Source of the DNA: Theionarchaea archaeon
GTDB lineage: Archaea > Methanobacteriota_B > Thermococci > Methanofastidiosales > SZ-28-30
DNA length: 64,000 nt
Reading direction: 5' to 3'
NCBI GenBank assembly: GCA_018992685.1
Contig: JACVGT010000018.1
Location: 1-64,000 of the forward strand
A program made the translations under genes and the position numbers. Of the stretch, positions 53,044-61,548 are shown in pieces. Position 1 is the first letter of the stretch. Every line of letters starts with the position of its first letter. The notes below the pieces were generated by a model. That model saw only the letters and a list, made by a program, of their open reading frames with translations, was not told where the DNA came from and made no database searches.

Positions 53044-54138
53044 TTACTGGATGAGTTCGCCATCTTCCATGATGACAGTACCATCAACTTTGACTGTGGG
53101 GCGCAACATCACTAGATCCCAGTGAAGGCTTGATTCATTCTCCCCTCCGAATTCCCTGTTCTCTCCCAGAGCAATGTGTATCGTTCCAATAATCTTCTCG
53201 TCAGTTATCACATATCCTGTAGGTCGAGTTATCTCGGGATTCAGTCCGATGCCAAGCTCCCCGATAACATCTTTCTGGCCATGAGAGTGAGAGAGAACAC
53301 CTTTGAACAGGTCCTCATTTTCCTGGCAGGTTACCGAGACCACCTTCCCATCCTTGAAGATACAGTCGATCCCCCTAATTTTTTCTCCTTTGTAGAAAGC
53401 AACATCAAAATATGCTCTTCCCTGGGCAGATGATTCTATAGGGGCACAGAAAACTTCCCCAGCAGGTAGATTATTGCCAATATCTCCCATAGATATATCC
53501 TCCTCAGAGATAATCCCATCATCGATGAAAACTGGCCTTCCTGCAATCTGAAATTGTAGATCTGTCTTTTCCGTGGTGATGTGTACAGTGTGGCCATTTC
53601 TCAGTAGGTCAGCCACAGCCTTTCCTCTGGTGTACAATTCCTGGTAGTCAGTGGTTACTGCTTTCCAGAACATGTCATGAAATTCCTCGTAACGGACCCC
53701 ATACATCTCTGCTTTTTCTGGAGTTGGAAATCCCATTCCTGTCCATCTGACCTTTCTTTCCAGTAAGATGTTGTTGATAGGTAGGCGTGATTTCCTCTGG
53801 GCTCCAATTCTCTCCTCCGGTACTGATTGGAAAATTCTGGGATCCTCAGTCCTGTCAAGAAAGATCTGACCATCCACGAATCGAGCTAGTTCCAGGGTGG
53901 ATTTTGGCGGGGTCTCCAGAAAGTCAGTGTCGGGCTCCAGGAGCAGCCTCGTGGTCAGTCGGTCAGTGTAGGGAGTAAGGACAAAATGAGCATTCTGTCT
54001 GGAAATTGCCACAGCCAAATCTTCCATAAGCTCAAAGCAGAACAGCCCTCCAGCAATCCATATGATCTCCCCCGCCCTGACCCTCATACACTGGGTCACA
54101 ATCGTCTCCGCTACTGAATCCAGATCTACGTTAATCAT
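53044..54138 (-). CDS. M29-family metalloaminopeptidase
   Basis: 364 residues with M29 (aminopeptidase T/AmpS) landmarks: an N-terminal VRAGEIIWIAGG, NNLPAGEVFCAPIESSAQG, an ELGIGLNPEITRPTGYVITDEKI segment with the metal-binding glutamate, IIGTIHIALG, and SSLHWDLVMLRP with the metal-binding histidine and aspartate. It removes N-terminal residues from peptides in the cytoplasm. Start ATG at 54138. Confidence 0.92.
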   Translation of the reverse strand: MINVDLDSVAETIVTQCMRVRAGEIIWIAGGLFCFELMEDLAVAISRQNAHFVLTPYTDRLTTRLLLEPDTDFLETPPKSTLELARFVDGQIFLDRTEDPRIFQSVPEERIGAQRKSRLPINNILLERKVRWTGMGFPTPEKAEMYGVRYEEFHDMFWKAVTTDYQELYTRGKAVADLLRNGHTVHITTEKTDLQFQIAGRPVFIDDGIISEEDISMGDIGNNLPAGEVFCAPIESSAQGRAYFDVAFYKGEKIRGIDCIFKDGKVVSVTCQENEDLFKGVLSHSHGQKDVIGELGIGLNPEITRPTGYVITDEKIIGTIHIALGENREFGGENESSLHWDLVMLRPTVKVDGTVIMEDGELIQ

Positions 54139-54335
54139 GACCTGAAATTCTCTTTTCCATTATAACTCTTTCCTCTGCATTCACTACGCTGCCATTTACA
54201 GGATGACCCACGAGAGTGTATGCTGCAGCAGAACGCGAGAAAACAGATTATGACAGGTATAGAAATGAGTTTCCCATTCAGCTGTGACCGAAAAGCTTTT
54301 TAGCTCATTGGTTTAAAGCCTCTCAGGTGATGCTT

Positions 54336-54590
54336 ATGGCAGAGATTATCAAGGAAATCTGCGAATCTCTGGAAGAATCTGTAGTGCAGGACCCTTCAGT
54401 ACCCAGAAACATAAGAAAAGCGGCTTCGGAAGCCATAGAACACCTAAGAAACCAAACCCAGTCAAGAAAGGTAAGGGCCCATTCTGCCACTGAGATACTA
54501 GATGAAATATCGAATGATCCTAATATGCCCATGCATACAAGAACGATTATCTGGCAGGTTCTCACTGAATTGGAGCGAATAGAAGATTAG
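54336..54590 (+). CDS. UPF0147 family protein
   Basis: 84 residues from the ATG at 54336, with AGGTGA five bases upstream. All-helical archaeal UPF0147: LEESVVQDPSVPRNIRKAA, then LDEISNDPNMPMHTRTIIW. The family is widespread in archaea; function unknown. Confidence 0.92.
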   Translation: MAEIIKEICESLEESVVQDPSVPRNIRKAASEAIEHLRNQTQSRKVRAHSATEILDEISNDPNMPMHTRTIIWQVLTELERIED

Positions 54591-54671
54591 ACTAATATCG
54601 ACATTCGACGTATATCTACTCGTTTTCCGTCACTGGAAACCTTTAAATAGATGGCTGCATCTTGTAAATAC

Positions 54672-55409
54672 ATGGAAGATATACCGTTATTCGGAAACGA
54701 GAGCACAAGAGCTCATAAGACAAAAGACGAAAAGCTCTATTATACAGACCAAGAGATCACGTCTAGAGAGAAGACCACTCGAAAGGCTCTCTATGTCCTG
54801 ACAGCTCTCGTGGTGGCCTGTGCTGCAGTCTTTGGCTACCTGTCCTACAACAGCTACGTCAATGACATCAGCATGTCACAACAAATATCAGATTTATCAT
54901 TAAGTATGCAATCAAGCTTCGCTGTTCTCTCTGAAAGTGTTGAAGCTCTAGGAAGAAGAATTACAGGATTAGAAGAAAGAACTACGCAGCTGGAGCAGGA
55001 TACAGCTGAGAACAGAGCTGAAATTGAGAAAACACAGAAAGAAGTCACCGATATCAAGAGCACTCAGGAAGAAATGCAGCAGCTTCAGATCACAGCTGAA
55101 GACTCTGAGCAGATTGCTCTGAACTGGGTGGCGGCAAATATTCAGGGTATAACCATTCCTCACCGGGAGTGGGACTTCAAGAACGGGAAGTACTATGTAT
55201 ATACGTTTTCTGTTGACAGTACCTCCTCTGCCAAAAGGGTAGAGGAAGAAATTGTCTCAGTGACTGAAACGGATGAAGGATTCCTGGTAAAAATGATTTT
55301 AACCTTTAAAGGGTTTACCTTCACCAATGACAAGCTCCACTGGGAAGTTGGAATTCTAGTGGACTACAAGGGGATCGCCACGCAAAAGTATATAAACTTC
55401 GCGTATTAG
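54672..55409 (+). CDS. Membrane-anchored coiled-coil protein
   Basis: 245 residues from the ATG at 54672, about 26 bases after the TATA element ACCTTTAAATAG, so probably leaderless. A cytoplasmic N-terminus of about 38 residues, one membrane helix (about 40-60, LYVLTALVVACAAVFGYLSY), then coiled coil (about 70-140) and a C-terminal beta domain (REWDFKNGKYYVYTFSVD). Topology suggests most of it is outside. The next gene, a secreted protein, starts nine bases downstream. Confidence 0.65.
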   Translation: MEDIPLFGNESTRAHKTKDEKLYYTDQEITSREKTTRKALYVLTALVVACAAVFGYLSYNSYVNDISMSQQISDLSLSMQSSFAVLSESVEALGRRITGLEERTTQLEQDTAENRAEIEKTQKEVTDIKSTQEEMQQLQITAEDSEQIALNWVAANIQGITIPHREWDFKNGKYYVYTFSVDSTSSAKRVEEEIVSVTETDEGFLVKMILTFKGFTFTNDKLHWEVGILVDYKGIATQKYINFAY

Positions 55410-55417
55410 AGTGCCGC

Positions 55418-55822
55418 ATGAAGCATGCAATGTTGGCGCTGCTGGTATTTTCACTCGCGGTGACAGGTGGTCTGGAGAGGAGCTTTTTCCTGGCAGACGA
55501 CACGCCCATTTGCCTCGTAGTAGTAGCAGATGATGCCAGCTTTGATGATCTGTTGACTGCAGCCCAGATTGCAAAAGAGATCGTGGATCTGGCTGGAAGT
55601 GGATGTCCTTTTTCACTTATTCGGTTTGAAGAGGAGATATCCAAGGAGGATACGGCAAAGTACAACCTTGTCGTACTGGGCGAGATTGATCTGAACCTCA
55701 AGGGGGATCCTGCAGAGGTTGCAGATGGACTGTTGCTGTACGAGAATCCTTTTGGAACGAAAAGACACGTGCTGGTGGTTGAGAACGCTCAATCGCTGCT
55801 TGATTTGCTTCAGGATCTATAA
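55418..55822 (+). CDS. Small secreted protein of unknown function
   Basis: 134 residues with a signal peptide (about 1-17) and an alpha-beta domain (ICLVVVADDASFDDLLTAAQ, YNLVVLGEIDLN, RHVLVVENAQ) that resembles the repeating units of S-layer-like proteins. Co-transcribed with the coiled-coil membrane gene. No family named with confidence. Confidence 0.6.
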   Translation: MKHAMLALLVFSLAVTGGLERSFFLADDTPICLVVVADDASFDDLLTAAQIAKEIVDLAGSGCPFSLIRFEEEISKEDTAKYNLVVLGEIDLNLKGDPAEVADGLLLYENPFGTKRHVLVVENAQSLLDLLQDL

Positions 55823-55967
55823 TCCTCTTTACATTTTTTTTTCATTCATCTGCTTTACATTTTTTTCATTCTGCCTTTTCCTGTGGAGAATTGCTGGCAG
55901 CCAGTTACAGCTTTTGAATCATTTGATGATAGAAACTTTTTTCAGTTCCCACAGATCTTAGATTGTA

Positions 55968-56753
55968 ATGATTGAAAACACATTTATTCTCCTGGATGGG
56001 ATAGGTGAGGTAACAGAACGGAACTTGTGGCGGAATGACGTAGTAACCTGGGAAGATTTCCTGTCCATGCGAAGGATTGAGAAGATGTCTGTCATAAGAA
56101 AGAAGAAGTATGATGGCCAGTTGATGAAGGCTCAGGACAGACTCGAAAAGGGAAATTCTGCTTATTTTTCGCGTAAATTGCACTACAAAGAACACTGGCG
56201 ATTATACGAAAAGTGGAAAGAGGAAACGTGTTTTCTGGATATTGAGACCATGGGGCTGTATCACGGAATCACCGTGGTAGGAATCTACTCCAGTAAGGGG
56301 TACAGAAGTTTTGTGAGGGGGATAAACCTGGAAAAGGGTCTCCTGGAAGAGGAACTCAGGCAGTACAAGATTCTTGCAACATTTTATGGGAGAGCTTTTG
56401 ACATGCCCTTCATTGAAAGGGAACTTGGAATCTGTGTGGATGTACCCCACATTGACCTCTGCTTTACGGGGAAGAAAATCGGATTGAAGGGCGGACTGAA
56501 AAAGGTGGAAGTACAGGTAGGTATTTCAAGAGAAGAAGATGTATGTGGACTTGATGGGCTGGATGCAGTGAGACTGTGGAACCTGTACACCAGGGGGGAT
56601 GAAGAAGCACTGGACCTCCTCATCAGATATAACGAGGCAGACACAGTGAATCTGAAAACGCTGGCAGATATCATGTACAACCGGTTGAAAGAGGAGACCT
56701 TCTTGCGGTGGCAGGCAGGTTCCGATAGAGAAGGGGTTCTTCTGAGAGGATGA
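55968..56753 (+). CDS. RNase H-like exonuclease-fold protein (COG3359 type)
   Basis: 261 residues. The nuclease domain (about 85-250) shows TCFLDIETMGLYHGITVVGI (DxE), FYGRAFDMPFIERE, HIDLCF and a final Asp in RYNEADTVNLKTLAD, the usual DEDD set. The N-terminal about 70 residues contain a helix-hairpin-helix-like segment (LLDGIGEVTERNLWRNDV). Such proteins trim DNA or RNA 3-prime ends; substrate unknown. ATG at 55968. Confidence 0.85.
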   Translation: MIENTFILLDGIGEVTERNLWRNDVVTWEDFLSMRRIEKMSVIRKKKYDGQLMKAQDRLEKGNSAYFSRKLHYKEHWRLYEKWKEETCFLDIETMGLYHGITVVGIYSSKGYRSFVRGINLEKGLLEEELRQYKILATFYGRAFDMPFIERELGICVDVPHIDLCFTGKKIGLKGGLKKVEVQVGISREEDVCGLDGLDAVRLWNLYTRGDEEALDLLIRYNEADTVNLKTLADIMYNRLKEETFLRWQAGSDREGVLLRG

Positions 56754-56793
56754 CGAGACAACTATTATAAACAGAGGGTACCAGGATGAATCG

Positions 56794-57465
56794 ATGTGCA
56801 GAATGCTGGCATTCATGGGACCCCCTTGTAGTCCTGAGGACCTCCTGACCAAATTCCAGAGGCTTGCTTTGTACGGAAACAGTATTGATGGAGTAGGTCA
56901 TAGAGATGGCTGGGGGATTGGATATTATTCTCACGGTATTGTCCTCACCAAGAAGGCCGAATGTGCGGCTGAAAGTACGAAATATACAGAAGCCGCTCTA
57001 GAAGCAGCCCAGAAGGCCCCCCACGTTCTTATGGCACATCTCAGAAAAGCTTCTCCCAACACTCCAGTAACAGATGAAGAAGTTCATCCTTTTCAGATAG
57101 ATCATTATCTGTTTTGTCATAATGGTTCTATCACCCAGAGAGATGGTCAGCCGCTTGGAAAAACTCTAGATAGTGTTCTCTTTTTCAGAAAATTGAGAGA
57201 AACATCCCTTATTGAAGCGGTAGCCTTTTTCAGAGACTTCAAGTACACCTCACTGACTTGTCTCCTGACTGATGGTGTCAAAATCTGGGCGTACAGAGAG
57301 TGCACAGAAAGAGAAGACTATTACACCCTGTACTATTGTACGCGTCAAGATTCTGTGATCGTATGTTCAGAACCAATCCTCGACTGTCGGTGGGTACCTG
57401 TGGACAACAGACAGCTCATTACTGTTCTCCCGGATCACTCCGTTCTGACAGAAATGCTCACATAG
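56794..57465 (+). CDS. Class II glutamine amidotransferase (YafJ-like)
   Basis: 223 residues. The nucleophile Cys2 follows the initiator (MCRMLAFMGPPC), and GHRDGWGIGYYSHG, LMAHLRKASP, and FCHNGSI are the glutaminase motifs of the Ntn-hydrolase fold. No synthase domain is attached. A TATA element (ACTATTATAAAC) is about 28 bases upstream. It converges on the radical SAM gene; the stops are adjacent. Confidence 0.92.
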   Translation: MCRMLAFMGPPCSPEDLLTKFQRLALYGNSIDGVGHRDGWGIGYYSHGIVLTKKAECAAESTKYTEAALEAAQKAPHVLMAHLRKASPNTPVTDEEVHPFQIDHYLFCHNGSITQRDGQPLGKTLDSVLFFRKLRETSLIEAVAFFRDFKYTSLTCLLTDGVKIWAYRECTEREDYYTLYYCTRQDSVIVCSEPILDCRWVPVDNRQLITVLPDHSVLTEMLT

Positions 57466-58728
57466 TCATCCGGCCAGTGTTTTGCATCCCACGTCTCCTA
57501 AAGGACACCCTGCCGTGCACTCCTCTTCCATGAGACAACCGTTGCATTCTAAAGGCATATACTTCTTGTTCCTGATGGAGGTAGCCAAGGGCGAATTCCA
57601 GATTTTCTCCCAGGGGTCTTTCAATATATTCCCCATCCCCTCAAACCAACTCTGGCAGGGTATTACCCTCCCGTCAGGTTCCACTGTCACATTAATCCGG
57701 GCGGCAGAGCACATCTTGAGCCCCAGTCCCAACCCCAATGGATCAAAATCACATCTCCTGGTGGGCGTATACCACACCATTTCGAGTCCCAATTCCAGAG
57801 CCTTGTCCCTGATGTTCTCTACATTGCCCTTCAATTCCTCAGGTGTGAGCCCATATTCTGCATCTTCTGCCCTCCCCGTCTTAATAATGGAATTCAGGGC
57901 GAACCGCTTCAACCCCATGCCAGAGAGCATTTCAAGAAGCTCTGGAACCTCATTGACATTCCTAGTTGTCAGGGTGGTATTGGTCAGTGTGAAAATGGAG
58001 GAATCTACACAATTCTTGATTCCCTGGACAGTCTCATCCCAGGCATCTGAGCAAACCATGTCGTTATGCGTTTTCTTCAACCCTTCTATCGTGATCTGGA
58101 CATGATCCAGCTCCACCTTCTCCAGGGCAGACACCATGTTTCTTGTCAGCAGCCGGCCATTGGTCACCAACCCAGTAACCATGTTCCGAGCATACCTCAC
58201 GAGGTCTACCAGGTCTTCCCGCAGTAACGGTTCTCCCCCTGTGAAAATGAGAGCACCTACATCAAGCGAGTCAATGATGTCAATAACCTGTTGCCACTGG
58301 CTGGTCTCTAATTCTGGAGTCTTCTTTGGTCCACCCATGTAACAATGGAAACAATCATTATTGCATCGATAGGTGACAGCCAGGTCAAATCGGTGAGGAG
58401 CCTTCAACTCACGTGAAAAGGGAGGAATACTCTCAATGCCCAGAAAAGAAAAGGGACAGACATCCCTTCTGGAAGCCAGAGTCAGTATGGAGAATAACAC
58501 CTGTTCATAATCCTTCTTTGCCGTTTCTTTAGATACCCTGTACTTCCTGGTCATTTTGTCCACTACGTCGGCCTCGTCCAGTTCTTCCATAATCATTCGA
58601 GTATAGTCTGCTGCTGTTTGGTTCAGGTACAGCAGGTGTGCTCCATTGATATTCAGTATAGAGTAGTCTTTTTCCTCTCTCAATGATAGACGCACCTGAC
58701 CTTCCTCGTATTGCAGTGTTTTCCTCAT
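57466..58728 (-). CDS. Radical SAM/SPASM enzyme with N-terminal PqqD-like recognition domain
   Basis: 420 residues. About 1-90 form a PqqD-like RiPP-recognition element (LNINGAHLLYLNQTAADYTR, VVDKMTRKYRVSKETAKKDY). The radical SAM core has the cluster motif CNNDCFHC (about 141-148) and FTGGEPLLREDL. The C-terminal SPASM region (about 335-415) carries the cysteines of auxiliary clusters: CSAARINVTVEPDGRVIPC, ECNGCLMEEEC, GCPLGDVGC. Enzymes of this layout modify peptides or protein tails, often forming thioether or C-C links. The gene lies nine bases after the DUF2207 gene, whose cysteine-rich tail is the likely substrate (inference). Confidence 0.9.
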   Translation of the reverse strand: MRKTLQYEEGQVRLSLREEKDYSILNINGAHLLYLNQTAADYTRMIMEELDEADVVDKMTRKYRVSKETAKKDYEQVLFSILTLASRRDVCPFSFLGIESIPPFSRELKAPHRFDLAVTYRCNNDCFHCYMGGPKKTPELETSQWQQVIDIIDSLDVGALIFTGGEPLLREDLVDLVRYARNMVTGLVTNGRLLTRNMVSALEKVELDHVQITIEGLKKTHNDMVCSDAWDETVQGIKNCVDSSIFTLTNTTLTTRNVNEVPELLEMLSGMGLKRFALNSIIKTGRAEDAEYGLTPEELKGNVENIRDKALELGLEMVWYTPTRRCDFDPLGLGLGLKMCSAARINVTVEPDGRVIPCQSWFEGMGNILKDPWEKIWNSPLATSIRNKKYMPLECNGCLMEEECTAGCPLGDVGCKTLAG

Positions 58729-58737
58729 GATATCACC

Positions 58738-60354
58738 TCAGAACCCTCCTCCTGAAGCACAGGCACAGGCACAGGAAACACAGGCACAGGCACAGGCACA
58801 GGAAACACAGGCACAAACACAGCTCTTATGGGCATGTGAAACCTCGGCAGATGGTTTTCCAGGGACAGCGTGCTTTTCCCAGCCTTTTTCCAGCGATTTC
58901 TTGTTCAATCCAAGTTTGTCCTCCACGTTCTTCTTGGCCTGTGATATTGACTCTGAGAAGTCCTTTCCATTAGATGCTTTCCCCAGGTTATACCATATCC
59001 ACCAGCTGGAAGGCGTGTAGGGCGTAGAAACATTACCAAAGGCGTCTCTGGTCTTCTCATCAAAGGTGGGATCAGCCATTAGCCAGTCCACCTTATCTCC
59101 AAAGAGCTTGTATCTGTCTTCTGCAGTAGCAGACTCAATATCTGCCCAGTAGCTCTTGATCTGTTCTCTGTAGAAGTCTTCTGTCTCTTTTCTGGAGTAG
59201 CCAGTCATCTTGGAATCCACTTTCTTGTATATGGTCTCCAGAAGGGTATTCACCGCAGTGCCATCCAGAGTTCCATCCTCTTTTATACCATGCAACAGGA
59301 ATTCGTTTTCATAGTACGTGAGATGGCCAGAGAGGCGCACCTCACTTCCGCAGTACTGACAGAACTGGAGCTCAACAGCAGAATCCAGAGGGGCTCCGCA
59401 ATTAGGGCAGTTGAAAGCTTCTTCTTTCTTTTTCTGCTCTATGACTTCAGCTTTTACAGGGCCCCAATCCAGAATCCGGAGGGCACCCTTCCGGACGAGC
59501 CCCAAGAGCATGAGATTCACCAGGTTTACAGGATGTGCATTCAGCACATAGGCAGCTTCAACAGAATCCAGATCTTTCCTGACACCCAGTGATTCCATGG
59601 ACAGCGTTGGTGAGGTATACTTCACTTTCCTGACCAACTTGAATATTATAAAGATGAACGCAAATCCAAGAAGGAGCAGCACCACAAAACAGCATACGAA
59701 CGTACTTGCAAGTGATCCCGGTTCTTTGACAGGTGTTACCGGCACTGCAGTCTCCTGCATGGTTACATAGGTTTCAGGGAAGGACACGCCGCACCTGAAT
59801 TGATAGTTAGATCCCACATTCGCACGTTCGAAGTATACAAAGGCCCTTCCCCCTTCCATTCCCCTGTTTTCTGCTGTGGCGGGGTAATTCCCGACTTCAG
59901 ATATATCACATCCTTCAGGTAAGATAAACTTGACTCGAAGAACCTCTGTTGGGAAATCAAACCACGTTGGAATAAATTCTACTCCTAACCTACCTTCTTC
60001 ATCTGGAAAAATCATATATAGTACGGAAAAGCTCACTTTAACCTCTGTTATGTCACCAGATTGGGCTTCATCAAGGAAAAACACTTTCAATCGTTCAGGC
60101 TCCTGTTCTACCGTCAGCATGCGTCCACTCTGGGAAGCTGCATAATCATACACGGAATCATTGGGTACACCCACATATATTCCTCTATGGGGGCCCTGTG
60201 TGGTCTGTATGGTAAAATAGTACCAGATTTCAACAGTAGAGTCGCTATTAATATAGACTTCAACATTCTCCTCTTTGACAATAAACTGAGGTGACTGTGC
60301 CTGCGCAGCACAGAGCATAAAAAACAGTATGACCAGGGGAATTACCTTTTTCAT
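58738..60354 (-). CDS. DUF2207 membrane protein with a cysteine-rich, GGGF-ending cytoplasmic tail
   Basis: 538 residues. A signal peptide (about 1-19) is followed by an extracellular DUF2207 domain (about 25-195, STVEIWYYFTIQTTQGPHRG), a membrane helix (about 215-240), and a cytoplasmic part with a wHTH-like segment (AAYVLNAHPVNLVNLMLLGL) and a zinc ribbon (FNCPNCGAPLD, QFCQYCGSEVRL). The last 45 residues contain SHAHKSC, then ten cysteines alternating with Ala, Val or Val-Ser (CVCACVSCACACAC and on) and the end ASGGGF. By topology the tail is cytoplasmic, where the neighbouring radical SAM enzyme acts. A TATA element about 29 bases before the ATG makes the mRNA probably leaderless. Confidence 0.85.
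   Translation of the reverse strand: MKKVIPLVILFFMLCAAQAQSPQFIVKEENVEVYINSDSTVEIWYYFTIQTTQGPHRGIYVGVPNDSVYDYAASQSGRMLTVEQEPERLKVFFLDEAQSGDITEVKVSFSVLYMIFPDEEGRLGVEFIPTWFDFPTEVLRVKFILPEGCDISEVGNYPATAENRGMEGGRAFVYFERANVGSNYQFRCGVSFPETYVTMQETAVPVTPVKEPGSLASTFVCCFVVLLLLGFAFIFIIFKLVRKVKYTSPTLSMESLGVRKDLDSVEAAYVLNAHPVNLVNLMLLGLVRKGALRILDWGPVKAEVIEQKKKEEAFNCPNCGAPLDSAVELQFCQYCGSEVRLSGHLTYYENEFLLHGIKEDGTLDGTAVNTLLETIYKKVDSKMTGYSRKETEDFYREQIKSYWADIESATAEDRYKLFGDKVDWLMADPTFDEKTRDAFGNVSTPYTPSSWWIWYNLGKASNGKDFSESISQAKKNVEDKLGLNKKSLEKGWEKHAVPGKPSAEVSHAHKSCVCACVSCACACACVSCACACASGGGF
58750..58822 (-). repeat. Hexameric TGTGCC coding repeats of the cysteine tail
   Basis: The minus strand repeats TGTGCC in blocks of one to three units separated by TGTGTTTCC; each TGTGCC encodes Cys-Ala. 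The block is repeated, so slippage or unit duplication probably set its length. Confidence 0.75.
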
Positions 60355-60375
60355 GAGAAGGTACCTGAATACAAG

Positions 60376-60390
60376 TATATAAATTTAGCG
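60376..60390 (-). promoter_or_regulatory. TATA box of the DUF2207/radical SAM operon
   Basis: The minus strand reads GCTAAATTTATATAC about 29 bases before the ATG at 60354. Confidence 0.55.
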
Positions 60391-60462
60391 AACTTGCCCT
60401 GAGAGAGGTTGGTATCAACTGAGGCGCGAAACCTTCTTTAAGGACCCGTTCCAAAAAGAGGA

Positions 60463-61548
60463 ATGAACGTTCGTTTTGTGTTGATGCTCACAGTATTTAT
60501 CATGACCGGGTGCTTGAATCAGTCTTCCAGTCCCCAGAGTGTGCCTGACCGAACGGCATCACTGCCTCAGGACAGGACCAAGATGACTCCTGAAATGGAT
60601 CTATATCCTCCGGTGGTTCATTCTGCGGAATGGGAAGATCCTGTACCCCTCCCCGGGTTTGTAAACACTCGAGGAGCTGAGGATTCTCCTTTTGTCCTGC
60701 CTGATGGGAACACGCTCTATTTCTTTTTCACGCCAGACGTAAGGAAATCTCCTCAAGAACAGCTCCTTGATGGAGTTACAGGCATTTATGTGGCAGCAAA
60801 GCAGGGTGCAACATGGGGCACTGCAGAGAGAGTTGCCCTTGAAGATCCAGCGGAGCTAGCTCTCGATGGATGTGTTTTTGTGAACCAGAATGTAATGTGG
60901 TTCTGTTCGGCACGTGAGGGGAATCTGAGAGAAATTGATATATATACTGCTGCGTTCAAAGACGGTACGTGGACATCCTGGGAGGGCGCCGGAGAAACAT
61001 TGAATCTGGAATATGAGGTTGGTGAACTCCACATATGTGAGGATGAGTTATACTTCCATTCTCTGCGGGCTGGCAGCAAAGGAGGGCTTGATATATGGGT
61101 CTGCAAAAGAGTGGATGGAGAATGGCAGCCTCCTGAAAATCTGGAGACTGTGAACACTCCTGAGAACGAAGGTTGGCCATACCTGACAGAAGATGGGAAG
61201 GAATTGTGGTTTACCCGGACATACCAAGGTTCTCCAGCCATTTTCAGATCAGAGAGAACAAATGGAGAATGGTCAGACCCCGAATTGATTATCTCTCAGT
61301 TTGCAGGTGAACCAACATTGGATAGAGCTGGAAACATCTACTTTGTCCATCATTTTGTAGACAAGAATGGAATCATTGAAGCAGATATTTACGTAGCGTA
61401 TCACAAGAGAAGTCACAAAGGAATATACGCCACAGATAGTCAGGATCGAGTCGATCTCACTCTTGGAAATGTGCTCGAATACTTCATGGATCGTTTGCTT
61501 CTCCATATCTTAGCCTATCAACAAGGTGAGAGTCCATGGATATTATGA
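60463..61548 (+). CDS. PD40/TolB-like beta-propeller lipoprotein
   Basis: 361 residues. A lipoprotein signal ends in MTGC (about residue 17). Propeller repeats of the PD40/WD40-like type are visible: DSPFVLPDGNTLYFFFTPD, DIYTAAFKDGTWTSWEG, GLDIWVCKRVDGEWQPPENL, EGWPYLTEDGKELWFTR, PAIFRSERTNGEWSDPELI. The last 45 residues after DIYVAYHK do not look like a propeller and may be an out-of-frame or added tail. The 3-prime end overlaps the GNAT gene by 13 bases. Extracellular; function unknown. Confidence 0.8.
   Translation: MNVRFVLMLTVFIMTGCLNQSSSPQSVPDRTASLPQDRTKMTPEMDLYPPVVHSAEWEDPVPLPGFVNTRGAEDSPFVLPDGNTLYFFFTPDVRKSPQEQLLDGVTGIYVAAKQGATWGTAERVALEDPAELALDGCVFVNQNVMWFCSAREGNLREIDIYTAAFKDGTWTSWEGAGETLNLEYEVGELHICEDELYFHSLRAGSKGGLDIWVCKRVDGEWQPPENLETVNTPENEGWPYLTEDGKELWFTRTYQGSPAIFRSERTNGEWSDPELIISQFAGEPTLDRAGNIYFVHHFVDKNGIIEADIYVAYHKRSHKGIYATDSQDRVDLTLGNVLEYFMDRLLLHILAYQQGESPWIL

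Noticed and set aside
58738-58830. Cysteine-rich tail read as a zinc finger
   Set aside because: The C-x-C spacing with only small residues between and no regular C-x2-C pairs does not match a zinc-finger pattern, although metal binding by the thiols cannot be excluded.
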